Source of the DNA: Bacteroidia bacterium
GTDB taxonomy: Bacteria; Bacteroidota; Bacteroidia; J057
Reading direction: 5' to 3'
Length of the DNA: 64,000 nucleotides
Assembly (NCBI GenBank): GCA_022760475.1
Contig: JALEFZ010000096.1
Span: 62,001-126,000 of the forward strand
Of the stretch, positions 1 through 7,695 are shown piece by piece. The first letter of the stretch is position 1. Each line of letters opens with the position of its first letter. Under the pieces are notes generated by a model, which saw nothing but the letters and a program-made list of their open reading frames with translations, was not told the origin of the DNA and did no database searches. Position numbers and translations under genes: made by a program.

Positions 1-290
1 ATGGCCAAACCTGACAAAGAATCAGGATTAATTGGAATGTGATCTTTGAAACTTAATCTTAAACTACCTCCACCTATTTCCTCCACGGGTAGAACCGGAG
101 AGTGAAAATCATGTGCATTGCTCAACAACCCATCACCTATGGCCCTTACGGCCAGTTGAGCTTGCTTTTTGGCTAGTTGTTCATTGGGCTTTGAAAGCGA
201 TTGAGCCAGGCTGACGGTCACCAACACCAAAAAGCACAAAAGGCTCACTTTTAGGATTTTATCAACTGTAAATTTATTTTTTACATTCAT
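1..290 (-). CDS. Secreted hypothetical protein, N-terminal part only
   Basis: The minus strand is open from an ATG at 290 to the window edge, so the C-terminus is missing. The visible 96 residues begin with basic residues (MNVKNKF), then a hydrophobic stretch (VSLLCFLVLVTVSLA) that looks like a signal peptide cleaved after SLAQS. The mature part is polar, with a helix-like segment rich in Lys, Gln and Ala (LAKKQAQLAVRAIGDG). I do not recognise the family from this piece. It is divergent from the DoxX gene, with only about 78 bases between the starts, so the two may share a promoter region. The reading frame is clear; the function is unknown. Confidence 0.6.
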   Translation of the reverse strand, partial: MNVKNKFTVDKILKVSLLCFLVLVTVSLAQSLSKPNEQLAKKQAQLAVRAIGDGLLSNAHDFHSPVLPVEEIGGGSLRLSFKDHIPINPDSLSGLA

Positions 291-368
291 TTTAATTCCT
301 TTTTACAAGCCTGATAGCCTAGAAAAAGTCCATCAGCAATAGTTTAGGGCAAGCAAAATATAAGCACT

Positions 369-785
369 ATGAGAAAACTATTGCAATTCAATCCCAATCT
401 TCACGTAGGCATGGACCTGATCAGGGTCCTGCTGGGAGGCATCATCATTTCATTTGGAATTGAAATATTCAGCGCAGAGCAGATGGTAGGTTATACCGAA
501 TGGCTTACAAAGGTAGGAATACCTCTTCCAGGATTTATGGCCTACTTGGGGAAAGTGGCAGAACTGGTCGGCGGCGCCCTTCTTCTAGTTGGTCTTTTTA
601 CCAGACTTAGTAGTATTCCGCTTATCATCACCATGTTTGTGGTGAACTTCATCATGCTGGACGGAAACATAAGATCCGAGCCATTCTATCTCCTCCTGTT
701 GTTTTTGATCTATCTCTTTGTTGGAAGTGGAAAGTTGAGCCTCGATTTCTTGATTGGGAGAAAGAAGTCCCTTCATTTAAGCTAA
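369..785 (+). CDS. DoxX family membrane protein
   Basis: A 138-residue protein with four hydrophobic helices (about residues 17-35, 57-78, 82-97 and 106-126), the DoxX fold. Typical family features are the start of helix 1 (DLIRVLLGGIIISFG) and the helix 2 segment KVAELVGGALLLVGLFTR, which resembles the E-x-x-G-G signature of DoxX proteins. Members are inner-membrane proteins of uncertain role, sometimes linked to thiol redox stress or to oxidoreductase partners. No functional partner is adjacent here. It is divergent from the truncated secreted gene. The family call is firm, the role open. Confidence 0.85.
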   Translation: MRKLLQFNPNLHVGMDLIRVLLGGIIISFGIEIFSAEQMVGYTEWLTKVGIPLPGFMAYLGKVAELVGGALLLVGLFTRLSSIPLIITMFVVNFIMLDGNIRSEPFYLLLLFLIYLFVGSGKLSLDFLIGRKKSLHLS

Positions 786-1020
786 GAGTTCCATGCCTGT
801 GCCTCATGTTCCGGCATCTATAGGGTTCAAATAAAAAACCTTTCACTTGCAAATCCTTGAATCCAGGCAAACCAACATTAATAGCCATCAGCACCCTTTC
901 AATCCTGCACCTACCAATTCTTTTCTATAAAGGGGATTAGGATTTCCTCTTTCAAAAAAAGGAAAGATGATTTATAGCGGAAATATGCGTGATATAATGT
1001 AAATTAAATTTAAGGGATTT

Positions 1021-1908
1021 ATGAAAATTCCAAATGCTAAATATAACTACCTCGCTATGTATCAAAAGTTTCAGCTTTCAAAACCCATATCAGGGCAGGA
1101 AAAATTTGTGGAGATGCCCGATGGCAGCCAGATATATACCGTCGCTTCGGGAAGTGGAAAAACCACCATTTTGTTGGCGCATGGCTATGGATTTAGCCAC
1201 CTTGAATGGAACGTCATCGTAGAAAGATTGAATCAATTGAATTATCGAACCATAGTTTTTGACCAGAGAGGACATGGCAAGTCAAGCATTGGGCGGGACG
1301 GCATTGGTTCCGCCTCAATGGCTTCAGATTATAGAAATCTAATTGAGTACTTTGGATTGGAAGATTGCATAATTGTTGGACATTCAATGGGAGGATTTTT
1401 GACGATGAAATTTTTACTTGATAATCCTGAAATGCAACACAAACAAGTTAAGGCTTGCGTCCTGATGGCCACATTTGCTGGGGATGTCAACAAAAATAAT
1501 TTCCAAAACCGTCTACAAATTCCATTGATCAAATCTGGCATCTTGCTGAACCTCATCAAATGGCAAGCCATTGGGTATCAATTTGGGAAGTCCCTGCTAG
1601 GAGACAATCCTGACCCGGAGATTATACGTGTGATACTTGAGATATTCCCCCAACAAGATCACTCCAAACTCGTTCCGATCCTAAATGCTTTTGCCAAGGA
1701 AAGTTACTATGACCAACTGGGAAAAATAAGCATTCCATCTGCCATTGTAATCGGTGATAAAGATGCTACGACCCCTCCCTTTCACACCACTGATCTTGTA
1801 GAAAAAATACCCAAGAGTACCCGTATAGATATAAAAGGCAAAGGCCATTGCCTGAATGTAGAAGCCCCCGAAGAAATTATCAAAGCGATCCAGCTGATGG
1901 ATGCCTAG
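1021..1908 (+). CDS. Alpha/beta hydrolase
   Basis: A 295-residue cytoplasmic alpha/beta-fold hydrolase. The order of motifs is complete: oxyanion-hole region LLAHGYGFSH (51-60), DQRGHGKS (81-88), nucleophile elbow GHSMGG with Ser122, acid Asp248 in GDKDATTP, and catalytic His276 in KGKGHCLNVEAPEE. The cap region (about 130-225) is helical. Overall it resembles RsbQ/BioH-like esterases. There is no signal peptide, and the start at 1021 is the only upstream ATG in frame. Flanking genes are unrelated, so the substrate cannot be inferred. Hydrolase activity is near certain by motif; substrate unknown. Confidence 0.9.
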   Translation: MKIPNAKYNYLAMYQKFQLSKPISGQEKFVEMPDGSQIYTVASGSGKTTILLAHGYGFSHLEWNVIVERLNQLNYRTIVFDQRGHGKSSIGRDGIGSASMASDYRNLIEYFGLEDCIIVGHSMGGFLTMKFLLDNPEMQHKQVKACVLMATFAGDVNKNNFQNRLQIPLIKSGILLNLIKWQAIGYQFGKSLLGDNPDPEIIRVILEIFPQQDHSKLVPILNAFAKESYYDQLGKISIPSAIVIGDKDATTPPFHTTDLVEKIPKSTRIDIKGKGHCLNVEAPEEIIKAIQLMDA

Positions 1909-1993
1909 GCTTTCAGAACTATGCAAAACTATCTATGGCGAGAAAAATCTCAGGGGAATTATAGATTAAACCATTCTGAGTCAGGATAAAACA

Positions 1994-2977
1994 ATGAGAA
2001 TATTTTTAACCATCATTCTGCTAAGTAGCATCTGGGGATGCCAACAATCCCAAGAACAAGGAAATTATCCTCCCCAGGAAAAGAAAACATGGTACTTCTG
2101 GGCTGTTGATTGGAAGGCAAGTAACGATCAGTTTGTAGTAGGAGGTTCAAATGATTCATTCTTGAAGCTGTTTTCTGCCAATGAACCAACAGAAATCAAA
2201 AGCTATCCCTACCTGGGAACCATTACCAAAACCAAATGGCATCCCACTCAAAATAAATTGGCCATTTCAGTTCAGGATGGGAAATCACCACAAAACCTCC
2301 TAAACCTTGATACTGGCGTATTTACAGCCTTGGATAGCATCACCAATGATGGTGCGAGGGCTATAGGATGGAACCATAATGGAGAATTGCTGGCTGTAGG
2401 GGACTATGAGGGTTACCTCTGCATATTTGACCAGGAAGGAACCTTCATCAAGAAGGTCCAGACAGGTCAAAAAGGCATCATTGGTTTAGACTGGCACCCA
2501 AAAGAAAACCTGATCGTGGCTGTTGGAGAGAAGATCAGCCTCTACAACTACGAATTAGATAGCCTAAAGCACATCAATGATAGAAGTGAAGAGGTTGAAG
2601 TACTTATGCTTTGTGTAGCTTGGCATCCCGCTGGAAAGTTCTTTGTGACGGGAGATTACGGAGATTTTGAGCAACACTATCCTCCCTTGCTGCAATATTG
2701 GACCTATGAAGGAGATAGGATAAGGTCGATCAAAGAAAGTAAGGCAGAATACAGGAACATCAGTTGGTCCAATGATGGAGAATTATTGGCCACAGCCAGT
2801 GAAAAGGTCAGGCTTTGGAACCAAAGGGGAGATCTTATTGCAGCAGAAGCAACTCAGGATCTTCTTTGGGGAATAGACTGGAATGAAAACGGAAGTCGAT
2901 TGGTAGCCACCGATGAAAAAAGAAGGATTATCCTATGGGATAGAAAGCTCAAAAAAGTGAAAGAACTGCAGTATTGA
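1994..2977 (+). CDS. WD40-repeat lipoprotein
   Basis: A 327-residue protein with a lipoprotein signal (SSIWGC, lipidated Cys16) followed by WD40-type blades. Several blades carry the pattern of a W at the start and W-x-P or W-x-x-N in the middle: TKWHPTQNKLAIS, IGWNHNGELLAVGD, LDWHPKENLIVAVG, VAWHPAGKFFVTGD, ISWSNDGELLATAS, IDWNENGSRLVATD. About seven blades fit one beta-propeller. WD40 propellers are binding scaffolds, and the protein would sit on the periplasmic or outer face of a membrane. No partner is suggested by context. Confidence 0.85.
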   Translation: MRIFLTIILLSSIWGCQQSQEQGNYPPQEKKTWYFWAVDWKASNDQFVVGGSNDSFLKLFSANEPTEIKSYPYLGTITKTKWHPTQNKLAISVQDGKSPQNLLNLDTGVFTALDSITNDGARAIGWNHNGELLAVGDYEGYLCIFDQEGTFIKKVQTGQKGIIGLDWHPKENLIVAVGEKISLYNYELDSLKHINDRSEEVEVLMLCVAWHPAGKFFVTGDYGDFEQHYPPLLQYWTYEGDRIRSIKESKAEYRNISWSNDGELLATASEKVRLWNQRGDLIAAEATQDLLWGIDWNENGSRLVATDEKRRIILWDRKLKKVKELQY

Positions 2978-2987
2978 AAGAGAAAAT

Positions 2988-3357
2988 GGATACCTGGCAA
3001 ATCCATATTATTATTGTAATCCTATTTCTGCGGAAACGGATGATAACAAGTTTGTAGAGGGAAACGTGTCCTATAAAATCACCTCTGACAATATCTAATG
3101 GCATTCCCTAGGCCATACTATGCATTCCTTACAAATACCCTGGCCTACGGATTTGGAGCATAAGCTTTGACGTAGACCTTGAATTTCTGCCATTCTCTTT
3201 GTCAAATTTCTTCATAGAAAAATTAATAGATGACGAAAAACTGGGCTATCTTGGCATGAAGAGTGATGAAGCGATACAGCTAAGTAGTGATACCCATGGA
3301 ACAATCAGAAGCAAAACAAAATCCCGGCTTTTTGGAATACGTCTACAAACTGAATGA
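2988..3357 (+). pseudogene. Decayed coding remnant upstream of a DinB gene
   Basis: No intact gene lies here, but two frames read like real protein. Frame one (2988-3098, 37 codons to a stop) gives ANPYYYCNPISAETDD and VEGNVSYKITSDN. Another frame (3112-3357, 81 codons) gives KYPGLRIWSISFDVDLEF and KLIDDEKLGYLGMKSDEA. Neither has a good start codon, and the second runs into the DinB gene in a different frame. I read this as an old secreted or regulatory gene broken by frameshifts and deletions; the family is not recognised. It could also be chance coding-like sequence. Confidence 0.35.
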
Positions 3358-3817
3358 GGGAAATGAACTCTCAGAAGCACTCCAAACTAGCTTGAAAGCA
3401 ATCGATGAGATTGATAGGGTCCAATTAAACAGAATTGGGTTAAAAACTTATGCCGAAGGCAAATGGACCCTCAATAAGATATTTCAGCACCTCATAGACT
3501 GGGAGAGGATCTGGTGTTTCAGGGCCATCATTTTTGCACGAAGTGAAGGTACTACTCCAGAAGGACATGACCAGGAGATCATGGGCAAACATTCAAATGC
3601 CGACGAATTGTCAATTGAGCAACTATTAAAAGAACTCAGGATTGTACGCCAATCCAGCATCCTGATGTTTGATTCTTTCAATGAGGAGATATTGAATACC
3701 AACTGTCAATTCTTTGAATACCAAATGCCGCTCCATGCCATAGGGCTCACCATTGCCGCCCATCAAATACATCATTTCAATGTAATCAAGGAAAGGTACC
3801 TTCCTCTGGATATTTAG
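3296..3817 (+). CDS. DinB-like protein (putative metal-dependent four-helix bundle)
   Basis: A protein of about 173 residues of the DinB superfamily, starting at the ATG at 3296; a GTG nine bases upstream is also in frame but less likely. The family is a four-helix bundle with three metal-ligand histidines. Visible candidates are His in KIFQHLIDWERIW and the pair in AHQIHHFNVIKERY near the C-terminus, matching the usual spacing at either end of the bundle. Family members act in thiol transfer (bacillithiol or mycothiol S-transferase-like reactions) or have unknown roles. A second DinB gene lies at 42267. The specific substrate is unknown. Confidence 0.8.
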   Translation: MEQSEAKQNPGFLEYVYKLNEGNELSEALQTSLKAIDEIDRVQLNRIGLKTYAEGKWTLNKIFQHLIDWERIWCFRAIIFARSEGTTPEGHDQEIMGKHSNADELSIEQLLKELRIVRQSSILMFDSFNEEILNTNCQFFEYQMPLHAIGLTIAAHQIHHFNVIKERYLPLDI

Positions 3818-3885
3818 GTAAAGCCCACTTTGCAGTACCCAAGCCAATAGAAGCAGATATCAGTCATTTATAACGATAAACAGCG

Positions 3886-4581
3886 ATGACAGAAATTATA
3901 GATTTAAGCCAGGAAATCTATGAGGGAATGCCTGTATACAAAGACCTCCCACAGGTAAAAATGAGCATTCACAATTCTCATGAAGAGTGGAATGGCATAA
4001 AAAATCCAAAGACCCAAACACCCGCCGTACACAAATTAGAATTGGGAGAACATACAGGAACCCATGTCGATGCCATCAACCACATGGAGATCCAACATCT
4101 AGGTAAGTCGATAGATAAAATGCCCTTAAGTATGTTTTACACAGAGGGAATTTGCCTGGACTTCTCCCACAAAACACTAAAAGAACTGATCGAGCCTCAA
4201 GAAATCCAGGAGGCTTGTGAAAAAGAGGGATTGGAAATAAAGGGTGGGGATACAGTGCTGTTATATACTGATCATTATCGAAAACACTTTGATACGAAAG
4301 ATTGGAGCCATGGGCCAGGCATTTCTAGTGCAGCAGCCAGATGGCTGGGCGAAAAGAAGATCGCAGCTTTCGGGGTGGAGACCATGTCTCCAGGTGTTTC
4401 AGGGGTATCCAATAGAAAGGTTCATCACATTTGTGGGGAATTGAATTTTACGCATTACGAGAACATGATTAACCTCCACCTATTGATTGGCAGGGGCAGG
4501 TTCAGATTCATAGGCTTTCCCCTAAAAATAAGGGGGGGAACAGGTTCGCCGGTTAGGGCAGTTGCCATTTTTGAAAAATAA
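3886..4581 (+). CDS. Cyclase family protein (kynurenine formamidase-like metal hydrolase)
   Basis: A 231-residue member of the cyclase family (PF04199). The diagnostic motif H-x-G-T-H-x-D is at 56-62 (HTGTHVD), followed by His66 (AINHM), forming the divalent metal site used by bacterial kynurenine formamidase and isatin hydrolase. GDTVLLYTDHY and FGVETMSPG are also typical family segments. It is cytoplasmic, with no signal peptide. Other tryptophan-degradation genes (kynureninase, tryptophan dioxygenase) are absent nearby, so kynurenine formamidase is only one option. The hydrolase class is firm, the substrate is not. Confidence 0.85.
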   Translation: MTEIIDLSQEIYEGMPVYKDLPQVKMSIHNSHEEWNGIKNPKTQTPAVHKLELGEHTGTHVDAINHMEIQHLGKSIDKMPLSMFYTEGICLDFSHKTLKELIEPQEIQEACEKEGLEIKGGDTVLLYTDHYRKHFDTKDWSHGPGISSAAARWLGEKKIAAFGVETMSPGVSGVSNRKVHHICGELNFTHYENMINLHLLIGRGRFRFIGFPLKIRGGTGSPVRAVAIFEK

Positions 4582-4770
4582 AAAATGTGCTTTCAGTTCA
4601 CTTGCCTTTCCATTCAAAAAACTTTGAGAGCTTAAAAACAAGGGGCCATTCATTACCAAATGTCAAAAAATCGACATATAGCAGATCTGTTCATGTAATT
4701 CCTTTTGTTAACATTATTTTGTAAAACAAATGGTTTTACCTTCCGTTAATCGAAAAGAAAATCAATTATT

Positions 4771-5304
4771 ATGAGGTTATCGCTTATTTTAATTCTTAGC
4801 CTTGCATATGTAACTGGGGCTTGCCAGACAAAATCCAGCCCAAAAGAGGGTAACAACGCCTACCCCATTCAAAAGACAGAAAAGGAGTGGAAAGAGATCC
4901 TTTCGGACAAGCAATTCTACATCCTTCGCCAGCAAGGTACCGAATATGCCTTCACAGGAGAATACTGGGACAACAAGAAAAAAGGCACCTATTACTCCGC
5001 CGCAACAGGTCAACCCTTGTTCCGTTCGGAACACAAGTATAAATCGGGTACTGGGTGGCCAAGTTTTTACAAACCCATTGATGAAAAGGCTGTCGTAGAA
5101 ATTGTCGATAAAAGCCATGGCATGGTACGTACAGAAGTGGTTGACAGTGGAAGTGGTTCACACCTTGGGCATGTATTCAATGACGGCCCTGCACCAACAG
5201 GCCTCAGGTATTGTATGAATTCTGCCTCCCTACTATTTGTTGCTGACGGCGATGAATTACCGGCGATCGTAAAAGATTGGAAAGAAAAATACGGCAAAAA
5301 GTAA
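4771..5304 (+). CDS. msrB: Peptide-methionine (R)-S-oxide reductase MsrB, lipoprotein form
   Basis: A 177-residue MsrB that reduces methionine-R-sulfoxide in proteins. It carries a lipoprotein signal ending TGAC (lipidated Cys18), so it acts in the cell envelope. Family landmarks are all present: EWKEILSDKQFYILRQQGTE, SGTGWPSF (92-99), GSHLGHVFNDGP (129-140) and the catalytic Cys148 in RYCMNSASL. The two CxxC pairs that bind structural zinc in many MsrBs are missing: the first is replaced by YYSAATG near residue 76. It is therefore a zinc-free type. Expressed alone, with a terminator-like hairpin just downstream. Confidence 0.93.
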   Translation: MRLSLILILSLAYVTGACQTKSSPKEGNNAYPIQKTEKEWKEILSDKQFYILRQQGTEYAFTGEYWDNKKKGTYYSAATGQPLFRSEHKYKSGTGWPSFYKPIDEKAVVEIVDKSHGMVRTEVVDSGSGSHLGHVFNDGPAPTGLRYCMNSASLLFVADGDELPAIVKDWKEKYGKK

Positions 5305-5638
5305 TAAACACGACCGATCAAGTTTAGGAGTTCTGTAGATCATGCCCGGCATTTGCTGGGCATATTTGTTTTATCACTCCCACCTGCTCATCATCAGAAG
5401 TAGTTCAAGAGATCCCTTATTGAAAAATGGAACTTGAAACAAGCCTATCTTCACCGAATGACATAGAGCTTTTCCAGAAAATTTCATGGAAAACTTGAAA
5501 GACTTTTTTTTAGAAAGTGTTGTACCTTACTGATGAACATATTCAAGGAAAACAACAACCGTTCATTCTTGCTAGCAGCAGCCAATCCATCCATGGCTAC
5601 ATCAGTTACATCAGTCAATTAAAGATAAGTCTAATACC
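5305..5638 (+). other. Intergenic region, 334 bases
   Basis: Between msrB and the DUF1349 gene. It holds the hairpin listed separately at its start. I see no convincing gene; short open frames near 5530-5630 have no recognisable product. Confidence 0.5.
5342..5372 (+). terminator. Rho-independent terminator after msrB
   Basis: A hairpin with arms ATGCCCGGCA and TGCTGGGCAT (one G-T pair, three-base loop) is followed by a T-rich run (ATTTGTTTTA). It starts 38 bases after the msrB stop codon. Confidence 0.7.
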
Positions 5639-6367
5639 ATGCTGAATACCTCCATCTTCAAAATTTCATTTCTTATCATCCTTTCTACCAGCCTTACAAG
5701 CTGCGACACAAACGAGAATCAGGACTCAAGCAATGCACGTATAGCAGTGAGTATGGAGAATAACATGCTGGCTAAGCTTACAAAAGAAAATACAGGAAAC
5801 TTCAAATGGCTAAATCAACCAGAATCTTTTGAGCTTGAAAACGGAATCCTAAGGATAAAAGCCGAGAAGGAAACTGATTTTTTTAACAATCCGGAGGATT
5901 TAAAGAAGGCCGCCACTGCTCCTGTCCTATTCCATGAAATCAAGGGGGATTTTGTTGCAAAAGCCTTGGTAAAGCCGGATTTTTCTTCCATGTGGAATGC
6001 AGCAGCCCTCATGGTACATATAGATAATGATAACTGGATTAAGTTTGCCTTCGAAAACTCAGATGCAACTGGGCCAAGCATTGTTACTGTCGTAACCAAA
6101 AATGTATCAGACGATGCCAATGGGGTGCGGCTAAAAGGCCAGGAGCAAGTCTGGCTAAAATTGCTTCGCAAAGGCAATATTTACTCTATGCTTTGGTCTC
6201 TGGATGGCAAAGGTTACAAAATGGCACGTTTGTGTAACATGCCTGAAAGCGATTCTGTGAAGATTGGAATCGAAGCTCAAAGTCCTGTTGGTGAAACTGC
6301 TACTCATGAAGTAGCTTATTTTGGGGTTGAAAAAACCACAGTCAAGGATTCTAGGAAAGGAGAATAG
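5639..6367 (+). CDS. DUF1349 domain lipoprotein
   Basis: A 242-residue lipoprotein (lipobox LTSC, Cys at about 22). The body matches DUF1349, a concanavalin-like beta-sandwich related to lectin and glucanase folds: FHEIKGDFVAKALVKPDF, AALMVHIDNDNWIKFAFEN, VWLKLLRKGNIYSMLWSLDG, VKIGIEAQSPVG. Such proteins are thought to bind carbohydrate at the cell surface; no catalytic residues are established. The next gene downstream is a broken lipoprotein, so the pair may once have been a unit. Domain call confident, ligand unknown. Confidence 0.88.
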   Translation: MLNTSIFKISFLIILSTSLTSCDTNENQDSSNARIAVSMENNMLAKLTKENTGNFKWLNQPESFELENGILRIKAEKETDFFNNPEDLKKAATAPVLFHEIKGDFVAKALVKPDFSSMWNAAALMVHIDNDNWIKFAFENSDATGPSIVTVVTKNVSDDANGVRLKGQEQVWLKLLRKGNIYSMLWSLDGKGYKMARLCNMPESDSVKIGIEAQSPVGETATHEVAYFGVEKTTVKDSRKGE

Positions 6368-6408
6368 GTTCGAAGGCTATTAGGATAAAACCAAATATTG
6401 GAAGCTGA

Positions 6409-6863
6409 ATGCTAAATGATATAAACATTGTATCAACTGTGAAAACAATTCTTTTTCTGCTCATAGGTTTTGCTTTGTGTTCCTGTTCAGAGAGCAAGAA
6501 AAAGTTTGAAAGTCAATCCAAGCCCCTTCAAGAAGGGCAGCTTGGCATAATGGATACAGCCTTTCATTTGAAGATCCAGCCTTGGACCTGAGCCTCGATA
6601 ATTCCCATTTTTTCATCTCGGGAATCACAAATCTGATAAAGGATCAATTGTGGTTTGGGACCATCATGCAAGGTGCCATTGGCTTCAATGGTAAGCAATT
6701 TGAAAGAATAGTTGATGAGTCTATGGACTTTGATTCAGGTAAAGAGTTTTTTCATATCCGAAGTATGCTTCAGGACTCCAAGGGCAATCTATGGATAGGG
6801 AATAATGGAATAGGTGTGATCCTGAAAAAAGGCGATGAACTGATCCAATTATTTAAAGTATAA
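6409..6863 (+). pseudogene. Frameshifted lipoprotein with two-component-regulator propeller repeats
   Basis: The 5' part (6409-6591) encodes a lipoprotein signal (GFALCSC) and linker. The reading then continues in another frame with DPALDLSLDNSHF, and on through propeller repeats DQLWFGTIMQGAIGFNGKQF and DSKGNLWIGNNGIGVI to a stop at 6863. The repeats match the Reg_prop family (W-I/F-G-T/N...G). A single-base frameshift around 6560 separates signal peptide from propeller, and only two of the usual many blades remain. The gene therefore looks both frameshifted and truncated. A programmed frameshift is possible but nothing suggests it. Confidence 0.7.
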
Positions 6864-7127
6864 CTACTCAGTCAGGGCTTCAAACTATTTGAATGGAGGG
6901 GATTTTATCTAATTGGCGACGAAAACTGGAAAGAAGTTGGGCTTATGGCTATTATTGGAAATAATAGGGCTCAGAATACCTTATCATCTTGGAATTCGGG
7001 AGCATAAAGATTAACCATATTTATCTTACAATTCTTAGCCAGGATTCCAACTCATCTGATTGAAAGGCGATTCTTATAAAAGCAATATCCAATGGATATT
7101 TAGAAACCACCTTTTTTAAAAAAACAT

Positions 7128-7643
7128 ATGCCCAAAGAGATCAAATTTAAACAAGGACGATTGGTTTTAGGAATGTTAGTACTGCTCCTATTTCTGGCCA
7201 CGTCGGTTTCGTTTTTCTTATGGCCAGAAGCATTTGTCAGGAATGTTTATACGAAGCCAGAGTACATTCAAATATTGGGGATAATAGGAATCGTCTTGTA
7301 TGTTGCCTTATTATTTTCTTATGGAAGTCTGTTTGGTCGCAAAACCGCTATCATCATTACAAACGAGTTTTTGGTTGACCATTCCAAGTATGAGTCCTTG
7401 GGTGAAATAAGGTGGAGTGAGGTTTCCCGAATTCAGAAGATTCATAAAAGCAATGTTGAGGTATTTTTAAATAAAGAAGCATTTGATTCCAGGAAAATAA
7501 GTTGGTTTAAACGATTCTTGATGTTCATGAGCAATTGGAAGCACGAAAAAAGTGTACTCATTTCGAGTGCTTTGCTGGAGTGTAGCAGGGAGACGCTGTA
7601 CAGACACTTGAAAAAGGCTCATAAGGATTCCCAAACAAAATAA
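7128..7643 (+). CDS. STM3941-like membrane protein
   Basis: A 171-residue protein with two N-terminal membrane helices (about 11-31 and 47-68) followed by a cytoplasmic PH-like beta domain (KTAIIITNEFLVDHSKYESLGEIRWSEVSRI). The arrangement of two helices, an IIIT/L segment and an I-x-W-x-x-I/V step matches the STM3941 family of unknown function. The C-terminus ends in a helix (ECSRETLYRHLKKA). It converges with the large propeller gene on the other strand, and both share one hairpin terminator. Confidence 0.65.
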   Translation: MPKEIKFKQGRLVLGMLVLLLFLATSVSFFLWPEAFVRNVYTKPEYIQILGIIGIVLYVALLFSYGSLFGRKTAIIITNEFLVDHSKYESLGEIRWSEVSRIQKIHKSNVEVFLNKEAFDSRKISWFKRFLMFMSNWKHEKSVLISSALLECSRETLYRHLKKAHKDSQTK

Positions 7644-7672
7644 GGGGCCATTGCTATGCAACAGCCCCCTTA
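7641..7672. terminator. Bidirectional terminator hairpin
   Basis: TAAGGGG and CCCCTTA form a stem whose first arm begins on the stop codon of the 7128 gene. An inner TTGC/GCAA stem extends it. It lies between two convergent genes and can serve both. Confidence 0.65.
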
Positions 7673-7695
7673 CTTAAATTCATAAGGGATCAGAA

